Part shown: one piece after another, positions 45,234 to 54,151 of the stretch
Position numbering within the stretch: position 1 is the stretch's first letter
Layout of the letters: each line of letters starts with the position of its first letter
NCBI GenBank assembly: GCA_002898535.1
Contig: BEHN01000001.1
Coordinates: 1 to 64,000 of the forward strand
DNA: 64,000 nt
Reading direction: 5' to 3'
Source: a bacterium HR11
GTDB taxonomy: Bacteria; Acidobacteriota; HRBIN11
Program-made: the position numbers and the translations under genes
The notes under the pieces: generated by a model
Database searches by the model: none
What the model saw: the letters and a program-made list of their open reading frames with translations, nothing else
Told to the model about the DNA's origin: nothing

Positions 45234-45498
45234 TAACAGAGCCGTTCGGTTCGGGAGAATGGCGTCGGGACGGCCTTTCCCAACGCCCGGGAAGCACGAT
45301 TTTTCAAGCATCCGGCCGATGGGCAGGTCGGCAGATAGGCAGATAGAAGCCGGGTGGGCAAGGATCAGCCCCAGGGCTTTTGGGACCATCTGCCCATCTG
45401 CCGAACTGCCTATCAGCCAAAGCTTGAAAACCGTCCTTCCCGAAGGGTCGGAAAGGCTGAATCCATGCGGATTTTCACGAACCGAACGACTCTGTTAA
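45234..45498. repeat. MITE-like element 3: outward-facing ~75-bp arms between ruvX and yicC
   Basis: Arm 45234-45308 (minus, towards ruvX) and arm 45423-45498 (plus, towards yicC): CTTGAAAA(A)TCG or close variant inside, GAACCGAACGGCTCTGTTA outside. The core carries GGGCAGGTCGGCAGAT words. A further degraded minus-facing arm begins at 45514 (AACAGAACGGTTGAGTCCGG). No gene in the 45232-45688 gap. Confidence 0.75.
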
Positions 45499-45688
45499 TA
45501 TGGTAATTCAACAGAACGGTTGAGTCCGGGCGGATGGCATCGGACCCGCCTTTCCCTGGGCCCCCTTCTCGCATCCGACCCGACTCCGCTCTAACGGGCG
45601 GGGTCGGGATCGGCATCCTGCATCGGTTTCTTCCACTGCCCACCTGCCGACCTGTCCAAGACACGCTCGTCACCGGGGGAGAGGTCCT

Positions 45689-46582
45689 ATGGCCGTCTAC
45701 AGCATGACGGGTTACGGATATGCCCGCCGAGAGTCCCCGGACGCCATCGTGGAGGTCGAAGTCCGGACCGTCAACCACCGGTACTTTGCCTGGCATTTTC
45801 AAGCCCCGGCCGAGTGGGCCTTTTTGGAATTCCCGCTCCAGAAGCGGACCCTGGAGGTCATCCGTCGCGGCGACGTCAAGGTCTCCGTCCGGGCCCGCTA
45901 TCAGAATCCGGCCTGGCTGGAACTTCAGCTTCCCGAGCCGGTCCTCCAGGCCCTCCTGGAGAGGCTCCAGACACTCCTTCAGCCCTGGCAGGCTCGATGG
46001 CCCACGCACCTGAACGTAGACGGCCTGCTCCGGCTCCCCGGCCTCTCGGGGTTGACCCTCCGGGTCGAGCAGGTCCAGTCGGCCTTGACGCCCGTCGTTC
46101 AGGAAGCCTTCGAGTCGGCCCTCCAGGAAGCATGTCAGTTTCGTCGGCAAGAGGGGGCTCGGATCGCAGAAGTCCTCGACCGGGAGCTGAGCATCGTCGT
46201 CCAGGTCTTGGACGCCCTGGAGGCGGTCTGGCCGGCGTACCAGGACCAGGTTCGAGAGACGTGGCGCCAGCGGGTCGAGCAGTGGTTTCAGACGTGGCCT
46301 ATCGTACCGGAACCTGACCGTCTCTGGAGCGAGGTGGCCCTCAGCCTTCAGAAGGCCGACGTGTGGGAAGAAATCGACCGCCTGCGGTTTCATGTGCGAG
46401 CCTTCCGAGAAGCCTTACTCGAATGGCCCTGCGGGCGAAGGTTGGACTTCATCGTCCAGGAGATGCACCGAGAGGCCACGACGCTGGCCGCCAAGTGGCA
46501 GGGCCCCCTCCACCTGGATCGGCTCTTGCAACTGAAGACGGCGATCGACCACCTCCGGGAGCAGGTCCAGAACGTGGAATAA
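45689..46582 (+). CDS. yicC: YicC-family endoribonuclease
   Basis: 297 residues, the family length. YSMTGYGYARRE is the N-terminal signature with VEVRTVNHRYF. The C-terminal DUF1732 segment shows FIVQEMHREATTLAAK and HLDRLLQLKTAIDHLREQVQNVE. Cytoplasmic; E. coli YicC takes part in RNA turnover. ATG preceded by GGGGGAGAGG. Downstream it meets the surA-like gene tail-to-tail across a GCGAATGGCGAAT repeat. Confidence 0.92.
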   Translation: MAVYSMTGYGYARRESPDAIVEVEVRTVNHRYFAWHFQAPAEWAFLEFPLQKRTLEVIRRGDVKVSVRARYQNPAWLELQLPEPVLQALLERLQTLLQPWQARWPTHLNVDGLLRLPGLSGLTLRVEQVQSALTPVVQEAFESALQEACQFRRQEGARIAEVLDRELSIVVQVLDALEAVWPAYQDQVRETWRQRVEQWFQTWPIVPEPDRLWSEVALSLQKADVWEEIDRLRFHVRAFREALLEWPCGRRLDFIVQEMHREATTLAAKWQGPLHLDRLLQLKTAIDHLREQVQNVE

Positions 46583-46585
46583 GCA

Positions 46586-46655
46586 CGACAAATGGCGAAT
46601 GGCCGGTGGCGAATGGCGAATAGCGAATGGCGAATGGCGAATAGGGAGTAGCGAC
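46586..46655. repeat. GCGAATGGCGAATAG-word repeat between yicC and the SurA-like gene
   Basis: Seven or so tandem GGCGAAT(A/G)-like words. The convergent junction (46583-46699) also holds a CGCTCGCCGCTCG run. Same family as 9108-9160 and 49086-49158. Confidence 0.7.
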
Positions 46656-46699
46656 AGTGACCGCTCGCCGCTCGCTCATCGGAGCGGTGGAGTCCGGGA

Positions 46700-47710
46700 T
46701 CATCCGTGCATGCAATTTGGGTTCTTTTCGTAGAGGGATCGGTAGGGTTCTGGCAAGTTGGAGCAGTAAATACGAATGAAGCTGTTTTTCTTCAGTTCCT
46801 CGATGTAGCGGTCCCGCGCTTGGTCAGCCCGCTCCTGGGCGACCCGTTCATAGACCTGGTCCCGGACCGTCTCGAAGGACAACTGAGTGCCGCCTTCCCG
46901 ACGGTCGAACCAGAGCCAAACCCATCGATCGTTCAGGTCCAGGGGCCCGACCCACGTCTGCAGGGTTGCTTGGGACAGGGCCTGGCGAATCTCCGACCGG
47001 ACCTGTTCCGGAGCGATGGGGCCGACGGCGGCAAACTGGACACCCTCCATCGAGGCGACCTTGGCTTGAAGCTCGGGGGAGGGGCTCATCGACAAGACCT
47101 CCTGCTCGATGGCCTCCCGGAGGGTCGAGTCCTTCGGCACTTGGAGCTGATAGAACTGCCACTGCTCGGGGGTCCGAAACTCGTCGGCATGGCGTTGATA
47201 GTAGTCCCGCAGGTCCTGGTCCGTGATGACCAGCCGGGGCTGGATATACGACAAGAGGACCATCCGTTGAAGGACCTGGACCCGAATCGTGTCGACGAAG
47301 TCCTCAAAACGGATGTTCTCCCGCTCCAAGGCCGCCCGTAACTCCTCATCGGATGAAAGGTTGTTCTCCTTCTTGATCCGTTCCAGGGCCGCCTGGACCT
47401 GGGGTTCCGGATTTAAGCCCATTTCCTTGGCCTTTTGGAGGAACAGCTGTCGCTCGATCAGGCTGTCCAAGAGCTTGGCTTGGTACTCCCGAAAGACCTC
47501 GGCCTGCTTCTCGGGGAGGACCTGCGCCTGGACCTGTCGGAGGAGAAGTTCCTCCTCATGACGGAGGTCGCTTAAGTAGATGAAGTCCTCATTGACTTGC
47601 GCGATGACGGCCTCGACGACGTCGGTGACCCCGGGGGACGCCCCCCCGAGTCCGATGCCCAGGGCGAGCCCGATCGAGAGCGACCCAACCGATTTCCAGA
47701 ACCCTCGCAC
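46700..47710 (-). CDS. SurA-N-like periplasmic chaperone with degenerate PPIase region
   Basis: 336 residues from GTG 47710 (GAGG site). Signal sequence (VGSLSIGLALGIGLGGASPG), then a SurA N-terminal domain (AVIAQVNEDFIYLSDLRHEE, LLDSLIERQLFLQKAKEMG). The region about 195-290 is where a parvulin domain would be but lacks its usual motifs. Likely an outer-membrane-protein chaperone without isomerase activity. A 113-bp gap with GGATGCA words separates it from corC upstream. Confidence 0.75.
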   Translation of the reverse strand: MRGFWKSVGSLSIGLALGIGLGGASPGVTDVVEAVIAQVNEDFIYLSDLRHEEELLLRQVQAQVLPEKQAEVFREYQAKLLDSLIERQLFLQKAKEMGLNPEPQVQAALERIKKENNLSSDEELRAALERENIRFEDFVDTIRVQVLQRMVLLSYIQPRLVITDQDLRDYYQRHADEFRTPEQWQFYQLQVPKDSTLREAIEQEVLSMSPSPELQAKVASMEGVQFAAVGPIAPEQVRSEIRQALSQATLQTWVGPLDLNDRWVWLWFDRREGGTQLSFETVRDQVYERVAQERADQARDRYIEELKKNSFIRIYCSNLPEPYRSLYEKNPNCMHG

Positions 47711-47741
47711 TTTCAGACCTCATCGGGGGACCCAAGGGGAT

Positions 47742-47786
47742 GGAGGATGCAGGATACAGGATGCGAGAGGCGGGATGCAAGATGAC
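47742..47786. repeat. GGATGCA-word repeat upstream of the SurA-like gene
   Basis: GGATGCAGGATACAGGATGC followed by GGGATGCAAGATG, in the gap between corC and the SurA-like gene. Confidence 0.6.
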
Positions 47787-47823
47787 ATGGAGAGACGGAC
47801 GTTCGGAGCCTTAGGGATGGGCC

Positions 47824-49074
47824 CTACGGCCGTACTGCCTGATCGCCCCCGTCCGGTACGTGGTCTGGCGGGGCCGGGGGGCGACGGACGACTCGGATTT
47901 TCTCTAATCGCCGGCCCTTGACCTCCAGGATAGTGAACTCCAAGCCGTTCCATCGGATGACTTCGCCGACGGCCGGCAGATGGGGCACCATGGAAGCGAC
48001 CCAACCGGCGACGGTCTCCAAATGTCGAGGCATCTGACCCGGGTCCAGGTCGGCCATCTGCCAGAACAACTCGATGGGACAGCGGCCGCGTACGACCCAC
48101 TCGTTTTCGGACCACGTCTCGTAATACCGTCGGGCGTAATCCTCGGCCCCGACTTCCCGGTCCGCCGCCCGGGCCAAGCTGGCGGCCAAATCGACCCATC
48201 GGAGGAGGCCCAAGACTTCCCCGTATTCGTCGTAGACGAAGGCGACCGGGGGATAGCCTGTCGACCACGTCCGCCAAAGCGTGACGAGACGCTGACCCTC
48301 TGGGACCGTCAGGGGTTCGGCCCACCCGACCTGGCGGATGGGGCGCTTGGGGTTCGTCAACAGGCCCTCGATCAGGTGTTCCCAGGTCACGACGCCGACC
48401 CAGCGTTCCGGGACGGTATCATAGACGACCGCCCACGAATAGTGGGTCTGGAGCAAGGCCCGAGCGATCTCCTCGACCGGCGTGTCGGCTGAATAAGCGG
48501 TCAAGTCCGTCCGGGGGATCAGGATGTCCTCGACCGTTTCCGGTTGAAACGTGACTTCTTCGGCCGGGGCGGCCGATTCGGGGGTCTCAGTCTCCAGGTC
48601 CGGGGTGGCGGCTTGGACGAGCCTTAGGGCCCGATCCATGAGGCCGAAGGGTTCCAATAGAAGGGCCTCGACCGATAGGATGACCCAGGCCGGCCGCCAC
48701 GCCCAGCCTGCCCAGGGGGGTCGACGGTGACCCCACCATCGACCCATCGCCGTACCCAGGACCGGCAAGACATAGAGCAGTAAGGCCGCCAGCCCCAAGC
48801 GGGCCGACCCGGCGAGACGCCCCCACAGGAGGCTCACCCAGAAGACGGCCGTACCGATCAACAGGAGACCCTGGATCATCCGATAGTACGGCCACATACG
48901 GGGATGCAAGGTATGAGTCCGGACCAACCGGGATGAAGACGGCGGGGGCCGCCGTTGAAGCCAAGTCTCGATGGCGTGGTCCCATATCCATAGATACATG
49001 GCCCCCGCGTAAGGGAGCCACCCACCCCACGTCACCCCCTGCCAGGCCCATGCCGATAGGTAGGGACTGTCCAT
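47824..49074 (-). CDS. CorC/HlyC-like protein with CBS pair and transporter-associated domain
   Basis: 416 residues. An N-terminal membrane part with 3-4 helices (MIQGLLLIGTAVFWVSLLWG, LAALLLYVLPVLG) stands where a DUF21 domain is usual but diverges from it. The middle has a CBS pair (ILIPRTDLTAYSADTPVEEI ... VFVYDEYGEVLGLLRWVDL-type pattern) and the C-terminus a CorC_HlyC domain (VRGRCPIELFWQMADLDPG, LETVAGWVASMVPHLPAVGE). Probable divalent-metal efflux or its regulator. Belongs to the conserved phoH-pgpH-ybeY-corC block; start 49074 is the first plausible ATG after repeat DNA. Confidence 0.8.
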   Translation of the reverse strand: MDSPYLSAWAWQGVTWGGWLPYAGAMYLWIWDHAIETWLQRRPPPSSSRLVRTHTLHPRMWPYYRMIQGLLLIGTAVFWVSLLWGRLAGSARLGLAALLLYVLPVLGTAMGRWWGHRRPPWAGWAWRPAWVILSVEALLLEPFGLMDRALRLVQAATPDLETETPESAAPAEEVTFQPETVEDILIPRTDLTAYSADTPVEEIARALLQTHYSWAVVYDTVPERWVGVVTWEHLIEGLLTNPKRPIRQVGWAEPLTVPEGQRLVTLWRTWSTGYPPVAFVYDEYGEVLGLLRWVDLAASLARAADREVGAEDYARRYYETWSENEWVVRGRCPIELFWQMADLDPGQMPRHLETVAGWVASMVPHLPAVGEVIRWNGLEFTILEVKGRRLEKIRVVRRPPAPPDHVPDGGDQAVRP

Positions 49075-49085
49075 ACGCTTACCCG

Positions 49086-49158
49086 ATGAGCGAATGGCGA
49101 ATGGCGAGCGGTTTGAAGCACGATTCGCCATCCGCCGCTCGCTACTCGCTATTCGCCC
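49086..49158. repeat. GCGAATGGCGAATGG-word inverted repeat at the ybeY 3' end
   Basis: GAGCGAATGGCGAATGGCGA (left) and CGCCATCCGCCGCTCGCTAC (right) fold on each other. Its right part encodes the last residues and the stop of ybeY (GANSE then TAG). Confidence 0.7.
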
Positions 49159-49591
49159 CCCGGAAGGCGGGGTCGATGAACCGACGTCGGATTTCCCGTT
49201 CCAGGGCCGCCATTTCCCCCTGATCGACCTCGTGGTCATGGCCTAATAAGTGCAGGAAGCCATGAACGAGCAAGACGGCCAGTTCGTACTCCAAGGCGTG
49301 CCCCTGGGCCTGCGCTTGGCGCTGAGCTACCGGAATGGAAAGGACGATGTCCCCCAGGTAAGTCTCCCCATCCGGGAGGGTCTCTCGGAACGGAAAGGCC
49401 AGGACGTCCGTCGGCCGGGGCTCTCCCAGGTACTGACCCTTCAGACGAGCCACCAGCCGATCGCCAGCCAGTACGATGGTCACCCGCTGGTCGGGGACGC
49501 CCAGAAAATCGGCCGTGGCGTCTAAGATCGACTCCAACGTCCGACGGGGAACCGATGGGCCTCGGTAACGACGAATCCACGTCCAGCGCAT
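49142..49591 (-). CDS. ybeY: Endoribonuclease YbeY (rRNA maturation)
   Basis: 149 residues. The zinc site HGFLHLLGHDHEVD (H-X3-H-X5-H) is intact, and TDVLAFPF and YLGDIVLS precede it. Needed for 16S rRNA 3'-end maturation and ribosome quality control. In the phoH-pgpH-ybeY-corC block. The C-terminal GANSE is encoded by repeat DNA. Confidence 0.93.
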   Translation of the reverse strand: MRWTWIRRYRGPSVPRRTLESILDATADFLGVPDQRVTIVLAGDRLVARLKGQYLGEPRPTDVLAFPFRETLPDGETYLGDIVLSIPVAQRQAQAQGHALEYELAVLLVHGFLHLLGHDHEVDQGEMAALEREIRRRFIDPAFRGANSE

Positions 49592-49705
49592 CCTTTCCAG
49601 CCAGGGACGGGGATCATGAAGTGACGAGCGACCACGGACTCGGGCCGATGAGTCTGAACGAGCTCATGGCCCCACAAGCCATGAGCCACGCATCCCCCCG
49701 AAGGG

Positions 49706-51988
49706 TTACTTGACCCTCCGCCAGGAACCGGAAGGCTGTTCGACCTCTTCCCCCCGGAGGCTGGGCATCTCGAAGGAGACGGGCCCCTCCCCAAAGTCAA
49801 AGCCCGGATACTGGACCCGCTGGTGGTACATCGTGACCAGGGTCTTCCAGAGGGCATCCCGGATACGGGAGAGCTCTCCCAAGGTCAGTTCGGTCTCGTC
49901 GAGCTGACCGTCTCGGAGACAGTACTCGATGATCCGGTCGACGACATTTTCCAGCTTCTTGGGCGTCGGCTCCCGCAGACTCCGGGCGGCGGCCTCGACG
50001 CTGTCGGCCAGCATCAGGATGGCCGCCTCTTTCGTCTGGGGCTTCGGACCCGCATAGCGGTACGCACTTTCCTCTGGCGGTGCCCCCGGTGGATAGAGGG
50101 CCTGGGCCTTTTTATAGAAGTACAGGAGCAGTTTCGTGCCATGATGCTGGGGGATCATATCGACGATGACCTGCGGGAGACGGTGCTTGCGGGCCAGCTC
50201 GATGCCCTCCTTGATGTGGGACAGGATGATGAGGCGGCTGATGTTCGGATGAGTCCGGTCGTGCGGATTCCCCGAATGTTGGTTCTCGGCAAAGTACCCG
50301 GGGCGCGCCATCTTGCCGATGTCGTGATAGAGGGCCGCCACCCGCAGGAGGAGGCCGTTGGCCCCGATGGCCTTGGCGGCGGCCTCGGCCAGTTGGCCGA
50401 CGGCGATGCTGTGGAAGTAGGTCCCCGGCGCCCGCAGGGCCAATTGCTGGAGAAGGGGATGCTGGAGGTTACTCAGCTCCAAGAGCTTCATCTCCGTGAC
50501 GATGTTGAAGACGCTCTCCAGGACGGGGAGGACGACGAAGGTCAGGATGGCGGACTCGAGCCCCCCTACGAAGGCCATCCCGAGGCTTTGCAGGGGCCGC
50601 GTCGGGGCACCCGTCTGGAACTGGACCCACAGGAGCAAGCCCTCCCAGGCCGTCAGAAGGAGGCTCAGCCGGAATCCGTTGATGAAGAGGTCGATCCGGC
50701 GATGATACCGCCGGAAGGTGACGATCGGGAAAAGGACCGCCCCAAGGATGTATAAGAACTGCCAGAAGTCCACGCCCAAGAAGAACCCGACGAGCGGGGC
50801 CATCCAGAGGCCAAACCATCCGGCCCGGGCCCAGTCACCCAAGAGGACCCACAGACAGGTCCCCAGGGACAGAGGCAGGCTGAAGAAAAAGGCCGATTCC
50901 CAGGATTCGGGGAGGCCGATCGCCGCCAGACCGGCGACGACGTACCGTGTCTCGACAAAGACGAGAGTCCATAGGAGTAGCCAGATGGTCACGCCCGTCG
51001 CAAACAAGGGCTTATGACTGAGGGTGATGTTCCGAAGGGGAAGCCGCGTCATCCCGTAGTAAAGCAGGCCGATCATCAGGCCCGTCCACAAGGCCAGTCC
51101 GATGGCCAGGGGGATCAGCGTCCGGGGCGTGCGTTGGGCGGCCAGCCGACTTAGGACCCGCTCGACCTGCGGCGTCACGGTCTGACCGGCCCGGATGATC
51201 GTCTGGCCCCGCCGAATCTCGACCCGGACCTCGGGGACCGATTCCATGGCCCGCCGTTGCCGGGCCAGGGTCTCTTCCATCTGGGGCCATAGATTGGCCA
51301 AGCTCTGGTCGGCCAGCCAGGCGGCCACGGCGGCCGACCCGGCCCCACCGCCCTCGACCCGCTTCTGCCAGAACTGACGAACGTCGGCACCGGTCCAGAG
51401 ATGCAAGTCGGCCGGCCGACCCAGGATTTCCCGGCCGCTGTAAACGTCCCGGATGACGAGGCGACCTTCCAGGTCCGTCTGGATGAGGGAGGCATCGGTG
51501 ATGATGTAATGGCGGTAGACCTCATCGATACCGGCCCGAAGTCGGTCCTCCAGGTCCTTACCAAAGCCCCGCTGGTGGAACCAACGACGGACGGCCTCGG
51601 GCAGGGCCTCCAACTCAGGCGGGAGGGACGACCGGCCGTCCCACGACCGGCCCGCCTGAAAGATCCCCGTCAGGCGCTCGTGGAGGACTCGACCGACTTG
51701 GGGGTCCCAGGCATAGACAGGCGGGACCTCCTGACGGGCCCGCTCCCGCTGGGCGCGCGTCTCCTCTTCATCGACGACGATCAAATGAAAGGGACTCCGA
51801 ACCGTCTGGGAGGCGACGGTCCCAGCCGTCCATCGGGGAATCGAATGGGCCTGCTGCCAGAACAAAAGCCAAAAGGTCCATACCCCGGCGGCGAGGCCCC
51901 ACCACACCCGGGGATCCCGGACCCACCGGACCCCATCCCGGACCCAATGGCCCCAACGACGTTCCGGAGGAACTTCCGAGCTTCTCAT
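49706..51988 (-). CDS. pgpH: PgpH/YqfF-type 7TM-HD phosphodiesterase (probable c-di-AMP)
   Basis: 760 residues. A membrane helix (WWGLAAGVWTFWLLFWQQ) is followed by a large extracytoplasmic 7TMR-HDED domain, then about seven helices (residues ~300-480) and a C-terminal HD domain: LYHDIGKMARPGYFAENQ with HD near residue 554, and IPQHHGTKLL. Members hydrolyse cyclic di-AMP. Its ATG overlaps the phoH stop by 4 bp (ATGA). The 114-bp gap to ybeY shows no gene. Confidence 0.9.
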   Translation of the reverse strand: MRSSEVPPERRWGHWVRDGVRWVRDPRVWWGLAAGVWTFWLLFWQQAHSIPRWTAGTVASQTVRSPFHLIVVDEEETRAQRERARQEVPPVYAWDPQVGRVLHERLTGIFQAGRSWDGRSSLPPELEALPEAVRRWFHQRGFGKDLEDRLRAGIDEVYRHYIITDASLIQTDLEGRLVIRDVYSGREILGRPADLHLWTGADVRQFWQKRVEGGGAGSAAVAAWLADQSLANLWPQMEETLARQRRAMESVPEVRVEIRRGQTIIRAGQTVTPQVERVLSRLAAQRTPRTLIPLAIGLALWTGLMIGLLYYGMTRLPLRNITLSHKPLFATGVTIWLLLWTLVFVETRYVVAGLAAIGLPESWESAFFFSLPLSLGTCLWVLLGDWARAGWFGLWMAPLVGFFLGVDFWQFLYILGAVLFPIVTFRRYHRRIDLFINGFRLSLLLTAWEGLLLWVQFQTGAPTRPLQSLGMAFVGGLESAILTFVVLPVLESVFNIVTEMKLLELSNLQHPLLQQLALRAPGTYFHSIAVGQLAEAAAKAIGANGLLLRVAALYHDIGKMARPGYFAENQHSGNPHDRTHPNISRLIILSHIKEGIELARKHRLPQVIVDMIPQHHGTKLLLYFYKKAQALYPPGAPPEESAYRYAGPKPQTKEAAILMLADSVEAAARSLREPTPKKLENVVDRIIEYCLRDGQLDETELTLGELSRIRDALWKTLVTMYHQRVQYPGFDFGEGPVSFEMPSLRGEEVEQPSGSWRRVK

Positions 51989-52980
51989 GGCGAGTCGGTC
52001 GGACCGTCCCCGTCGGCCGCCGCGGGACCGACTCGGCGACGGCCCTCATAACGCTCGTAGGCCTCGACGATTTTGCGGACCAGGGGGTGACGCACGACGT
52101 CCTCGGTGTCGAAAAACACAAACTGCAAGCCCTCGATGCCTCGGAGGATCGGGATGGCCTCCCGAAGGCCCGAGACCTGCCCCGGCGGCAGGTCGACCTG
52201 CGTGATGTCCCCCGTGACGACGACCTTCGAGTTGAAGCCGATACGGGTCAGGAACATCTTCATCTGCTCGGACGTCGTATTCTGGGCCTCGTCCAGGATA
52301 ATAAAGGCATCGTTCAGGGTCCGACCCCGCATGAACGCCAGGGGGGCGATCTCGATGATGCCCTTTTGATGCAGGGCGTCCACCCGCTCGATGTCCATCA
52401 AGTCATAGAGGGCGTCAAACAGGGGCCGTAGGTAAGGATGGACCTTCTCGATCATCGTGCCGGGCAGGAAGCCCAGGCGCTCCCCCGCCTCCACGGCCGG
52501 CCGGGTCAGGATCAGGCGACTGACCTGCCGGTTAGACAGGCACTCCAACGCCATGGCGACCGCCAGGTAAGTCTTGCCCGTACCGGCGGGACCGATGGCG
52601 AACACAAAGTCGTAATTCCGCATGGCCTCGATGTACAGGCGCTGGTTCCGGGACTTGGGGTACACGCTCCGCTTGGGCGACGCCCGGACCTGATAGGTCT
52701 CGTAGTACTGCGTCAGGTCGACGTCCGGGTTCTCTTCGGTCACCCGAATCAACGTGGCGACGTCGTCGGCCTGGACGGGTTGGCCCTCCAGGCTCATCGT
52801 CGAAAGCTGGCGGATGACCCGCTCGGTGCGAGCGACGTTGCCCGGTGTCCCCTCGATGTAAAGGTGGTTCCCCCGCGTGTAAATGCGAACCCGTAAACTT
52901 TTCTCCAAGAGGCGGAGGTGCTCGTTGAGGGGGCCCATCACGGGCCGGGTGACTTCCGGCGGAATCTCTAAACGACGCAT
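51985..52980 (-). CDS. phoH: PhoH-like ATPase
   Basis: 331 residues. An N-terminal KH-like region (RIYTRGNHLYIEGTPGNVAR) is followed by a P-loop AIGPAGTGKTYLAV near residue 131, then LTRPAVEAGERLGFLPG, LAFMRGRTLNDAFIILDEAQN (Walker B) and VVTGDITQVDLP. RNA-binding helicase-like ATPase, often next to ybeY. ATG 52980 gives the family start; a 13-residue upstream extension is possible. Cotranscribed with pgpH. Confidence 0.93.
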   Translation of the reverse strand: MRRLEIPPEVTRPVMGPLNEHLRLLEKSLRVRIYTRGNHLYIEGTPGNVARTERVIRQLSTMSLEGQPVQADDVATLIRVTEENPDVDLTQYYETYQVRASPKRSVYPKSRNQRLYIEAMRNYDFVFAIGPAGTGKTYLAVAMALECLSNRQVSRLILTRPAVEAGERLGFLPGTMIEKVHPYLRPLFDALYDLMDIERVDALHQKGIIEIAPLAFMRGRTLNDAFIILDEAQNTTSEQMKMFLTRIGFNSKVVVTGDITQVDLPPGQVSGLREAIPILRGIEGLQFVFFDTEDVVRHPLVRKIVEAYERYEGRRRVGPAAADGDGPTDSP

Positions 52981-53046
52981 CGTCGGTGGCTTACCCTCGT
53001 CTCGGACGCCAGGGCGCACGGGACCTCGAACCTCGCCAGGGGTCGG

Positions 53047-53490
53047 TTAGATGAGAAAGTCCAAGTCCTCGTCCCCCGAGGGGGTCGACGAGGGTGCCTC
53101 ATACGGCTCGTCAAAAGCCGGGGGCGGCTCGATAGGTTCCTCGACCTCCGGGGCCGCTCCACGGGGGTCCAGGAACCCGATGTCCCGGGCGACGATCTCC
53201 GTCACGTACCGGGCGATGCCCTGGCCGTCCGTATATTGACGGGTTTGCAAACGACCCTCGACCAGGATAAAGCGGCCCTTCTGGATGTATTTCTCGGCAA
53301 AGTCGGCCAGGTCCCCAAAGGCGACGATCCGATGCCATTCGGTCCGCTGTTGACGTTGGCCTCCGGCGTCCCGCCAGACCTCGTTGGTCGCCAGCGTAAA
53401 GTTGGCGACCTTCCGGCCCGTCGGGGTCGTCCGGACCCGAGGGGGCTGGCCGACATGACCGATCAAGAAGACGCGATTCATGCTTCGCAT
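53047..53490 (-). CDS. ssb: Single-stranded DNA-binding protein
   Basis: 147 residues. OB-fold motifs MNRVFLIGHVGQPPRVRTTP, NFTLATNEVW, EWHRIVAFGDLADFAEKYI and KGRFILVEGRLQTRQY. A Pro/Glu-rich linker ends in the acidic tip DEDLDFLI instead of the usual DDDIPF. Binds ssDNA during replication and repair. First gene of the minus operon; the promoter is at 53532-53560. Confidence 0.95.
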   Translation of the reverse strand: MRSMNRVFLIGHVGQPPRVRTTPTGRKVANFTLATNEVWRDAGGQRQQRTEWHRIVAFGDLADFAEKYIQKGRFILVEGRLQTRQYTDGQGIARYVTEIVARDIGFLDPRGAAPEVEEPIEPPPAFDEPYEAPSSTPSGDEDLDFLI

Positions 53491-53531
53491 AACGGGCCTC
53501 TTCCGATTCGTGCCTGCCTCGAGCTGGATCA

Positions 53532-53560
53532 ATTTTAAGCGAAAGGGACCGACCTGACAA
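53532..53560 (-). promoter_or_regulatory. Promoter of the ssb-phoH-pgpH operon
   Basis: On the minus strand TTGTCA (53560-53555), 17-bp spacer, TAAAAT (53537-53532). Transcription would begin near 53525, about 35 bp upstream of the ssb ATG. Confidence 0.7.
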
Positions 53561-53587
53561 ACCGCAGATCCGTGGGGGTGGGATGCA

Positions 53588-53613
53588 TAGGGGCGACCGG
53601 CCGGTCGCCCCTA
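53588..53613. repeat. Perfect 26-bp palindrome TAGGGGCGACCGG / CCGGTCGCCCCTA
   Basis: Two 13-bp arms with no spacer, between ssb and the kinase operon. It has the look of the GGGGCGACC-type intergenic palindromes found scattered in many bacterial genomes. It may serve as an operator or terminator for either side. Confidence 0.75.
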
Positions 53614-53797
53614 CGGACGTTCGAGAAGGACCTGTTACAATAGGACGACGGTGCGCCCGGGGCACGGGTCGTTGTACTTCCAACACCCGGCATCGGAGAC
53701 CGTTTGTAGGTTATCCCTGCCGGGCTTTTCAAGTAGGCGCATGGGGATCGGTGAGAAGGGGACTCGGGTCCCCGACTCGAAAGTCGGAGACGACCGG

Positions 53798-54151
53798 ATG
53801 ACCCCACGGGACGAGACCTTGGAACATGCCCTGGCGACCCTCCGGACCATGGTCGACCGGACGCGGCGCCGCCTGGCGATCGAACGGATGGGAACCGACG
53901 GCCGGCAGGCCATGCGACTGCTTCGGTGTCCCTTAGACGGCCTTGTCGCCGGCGTCCTGTATGCCGTGGGTGGGCGCATGGCCGTGCGACAGCTCTACCG
54001 GTCGGGTCGCCTGCCGGTCGTCCCCTTCCGATACGAAAGCCGGGTCGTCGTCCTTGAACTTTTAAAGGGGGCTCCCCCATGGACGGAGATTCAAGCGCAG
54101 GCGTTGGCATGTTTGCGCCGGCTCGGGAATATCTCGGAGTCCCAGACATGA
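53798..54151 (+). CDS. Unknown small protein, first gene of the kinase/ATPase operon
   Basis: 117 residues from ATG 53798 (GGAGA site). Mostly helical with DETLEHALATLRTMVDRTRR and a hydrophobic stretch (LDGLVAGVLYAVGGRMAVRQ) that is too short for a sure membrane helix. It shares a 4-bp ATGA overlap with the kinase gene, so it is part of the same translational unit. I recognise no family. Confidence 0.65.
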   Translation: MTPRDETLEHALATLRTMVDRTRRRLAIERMGTDGRQAMRLLRCPLDGLVAGVLYAVGGRMAVRQLYRSGRLPVVPFRYESRVVVLELLKGAPPWTEIQAQALACLRRLGNISESQT

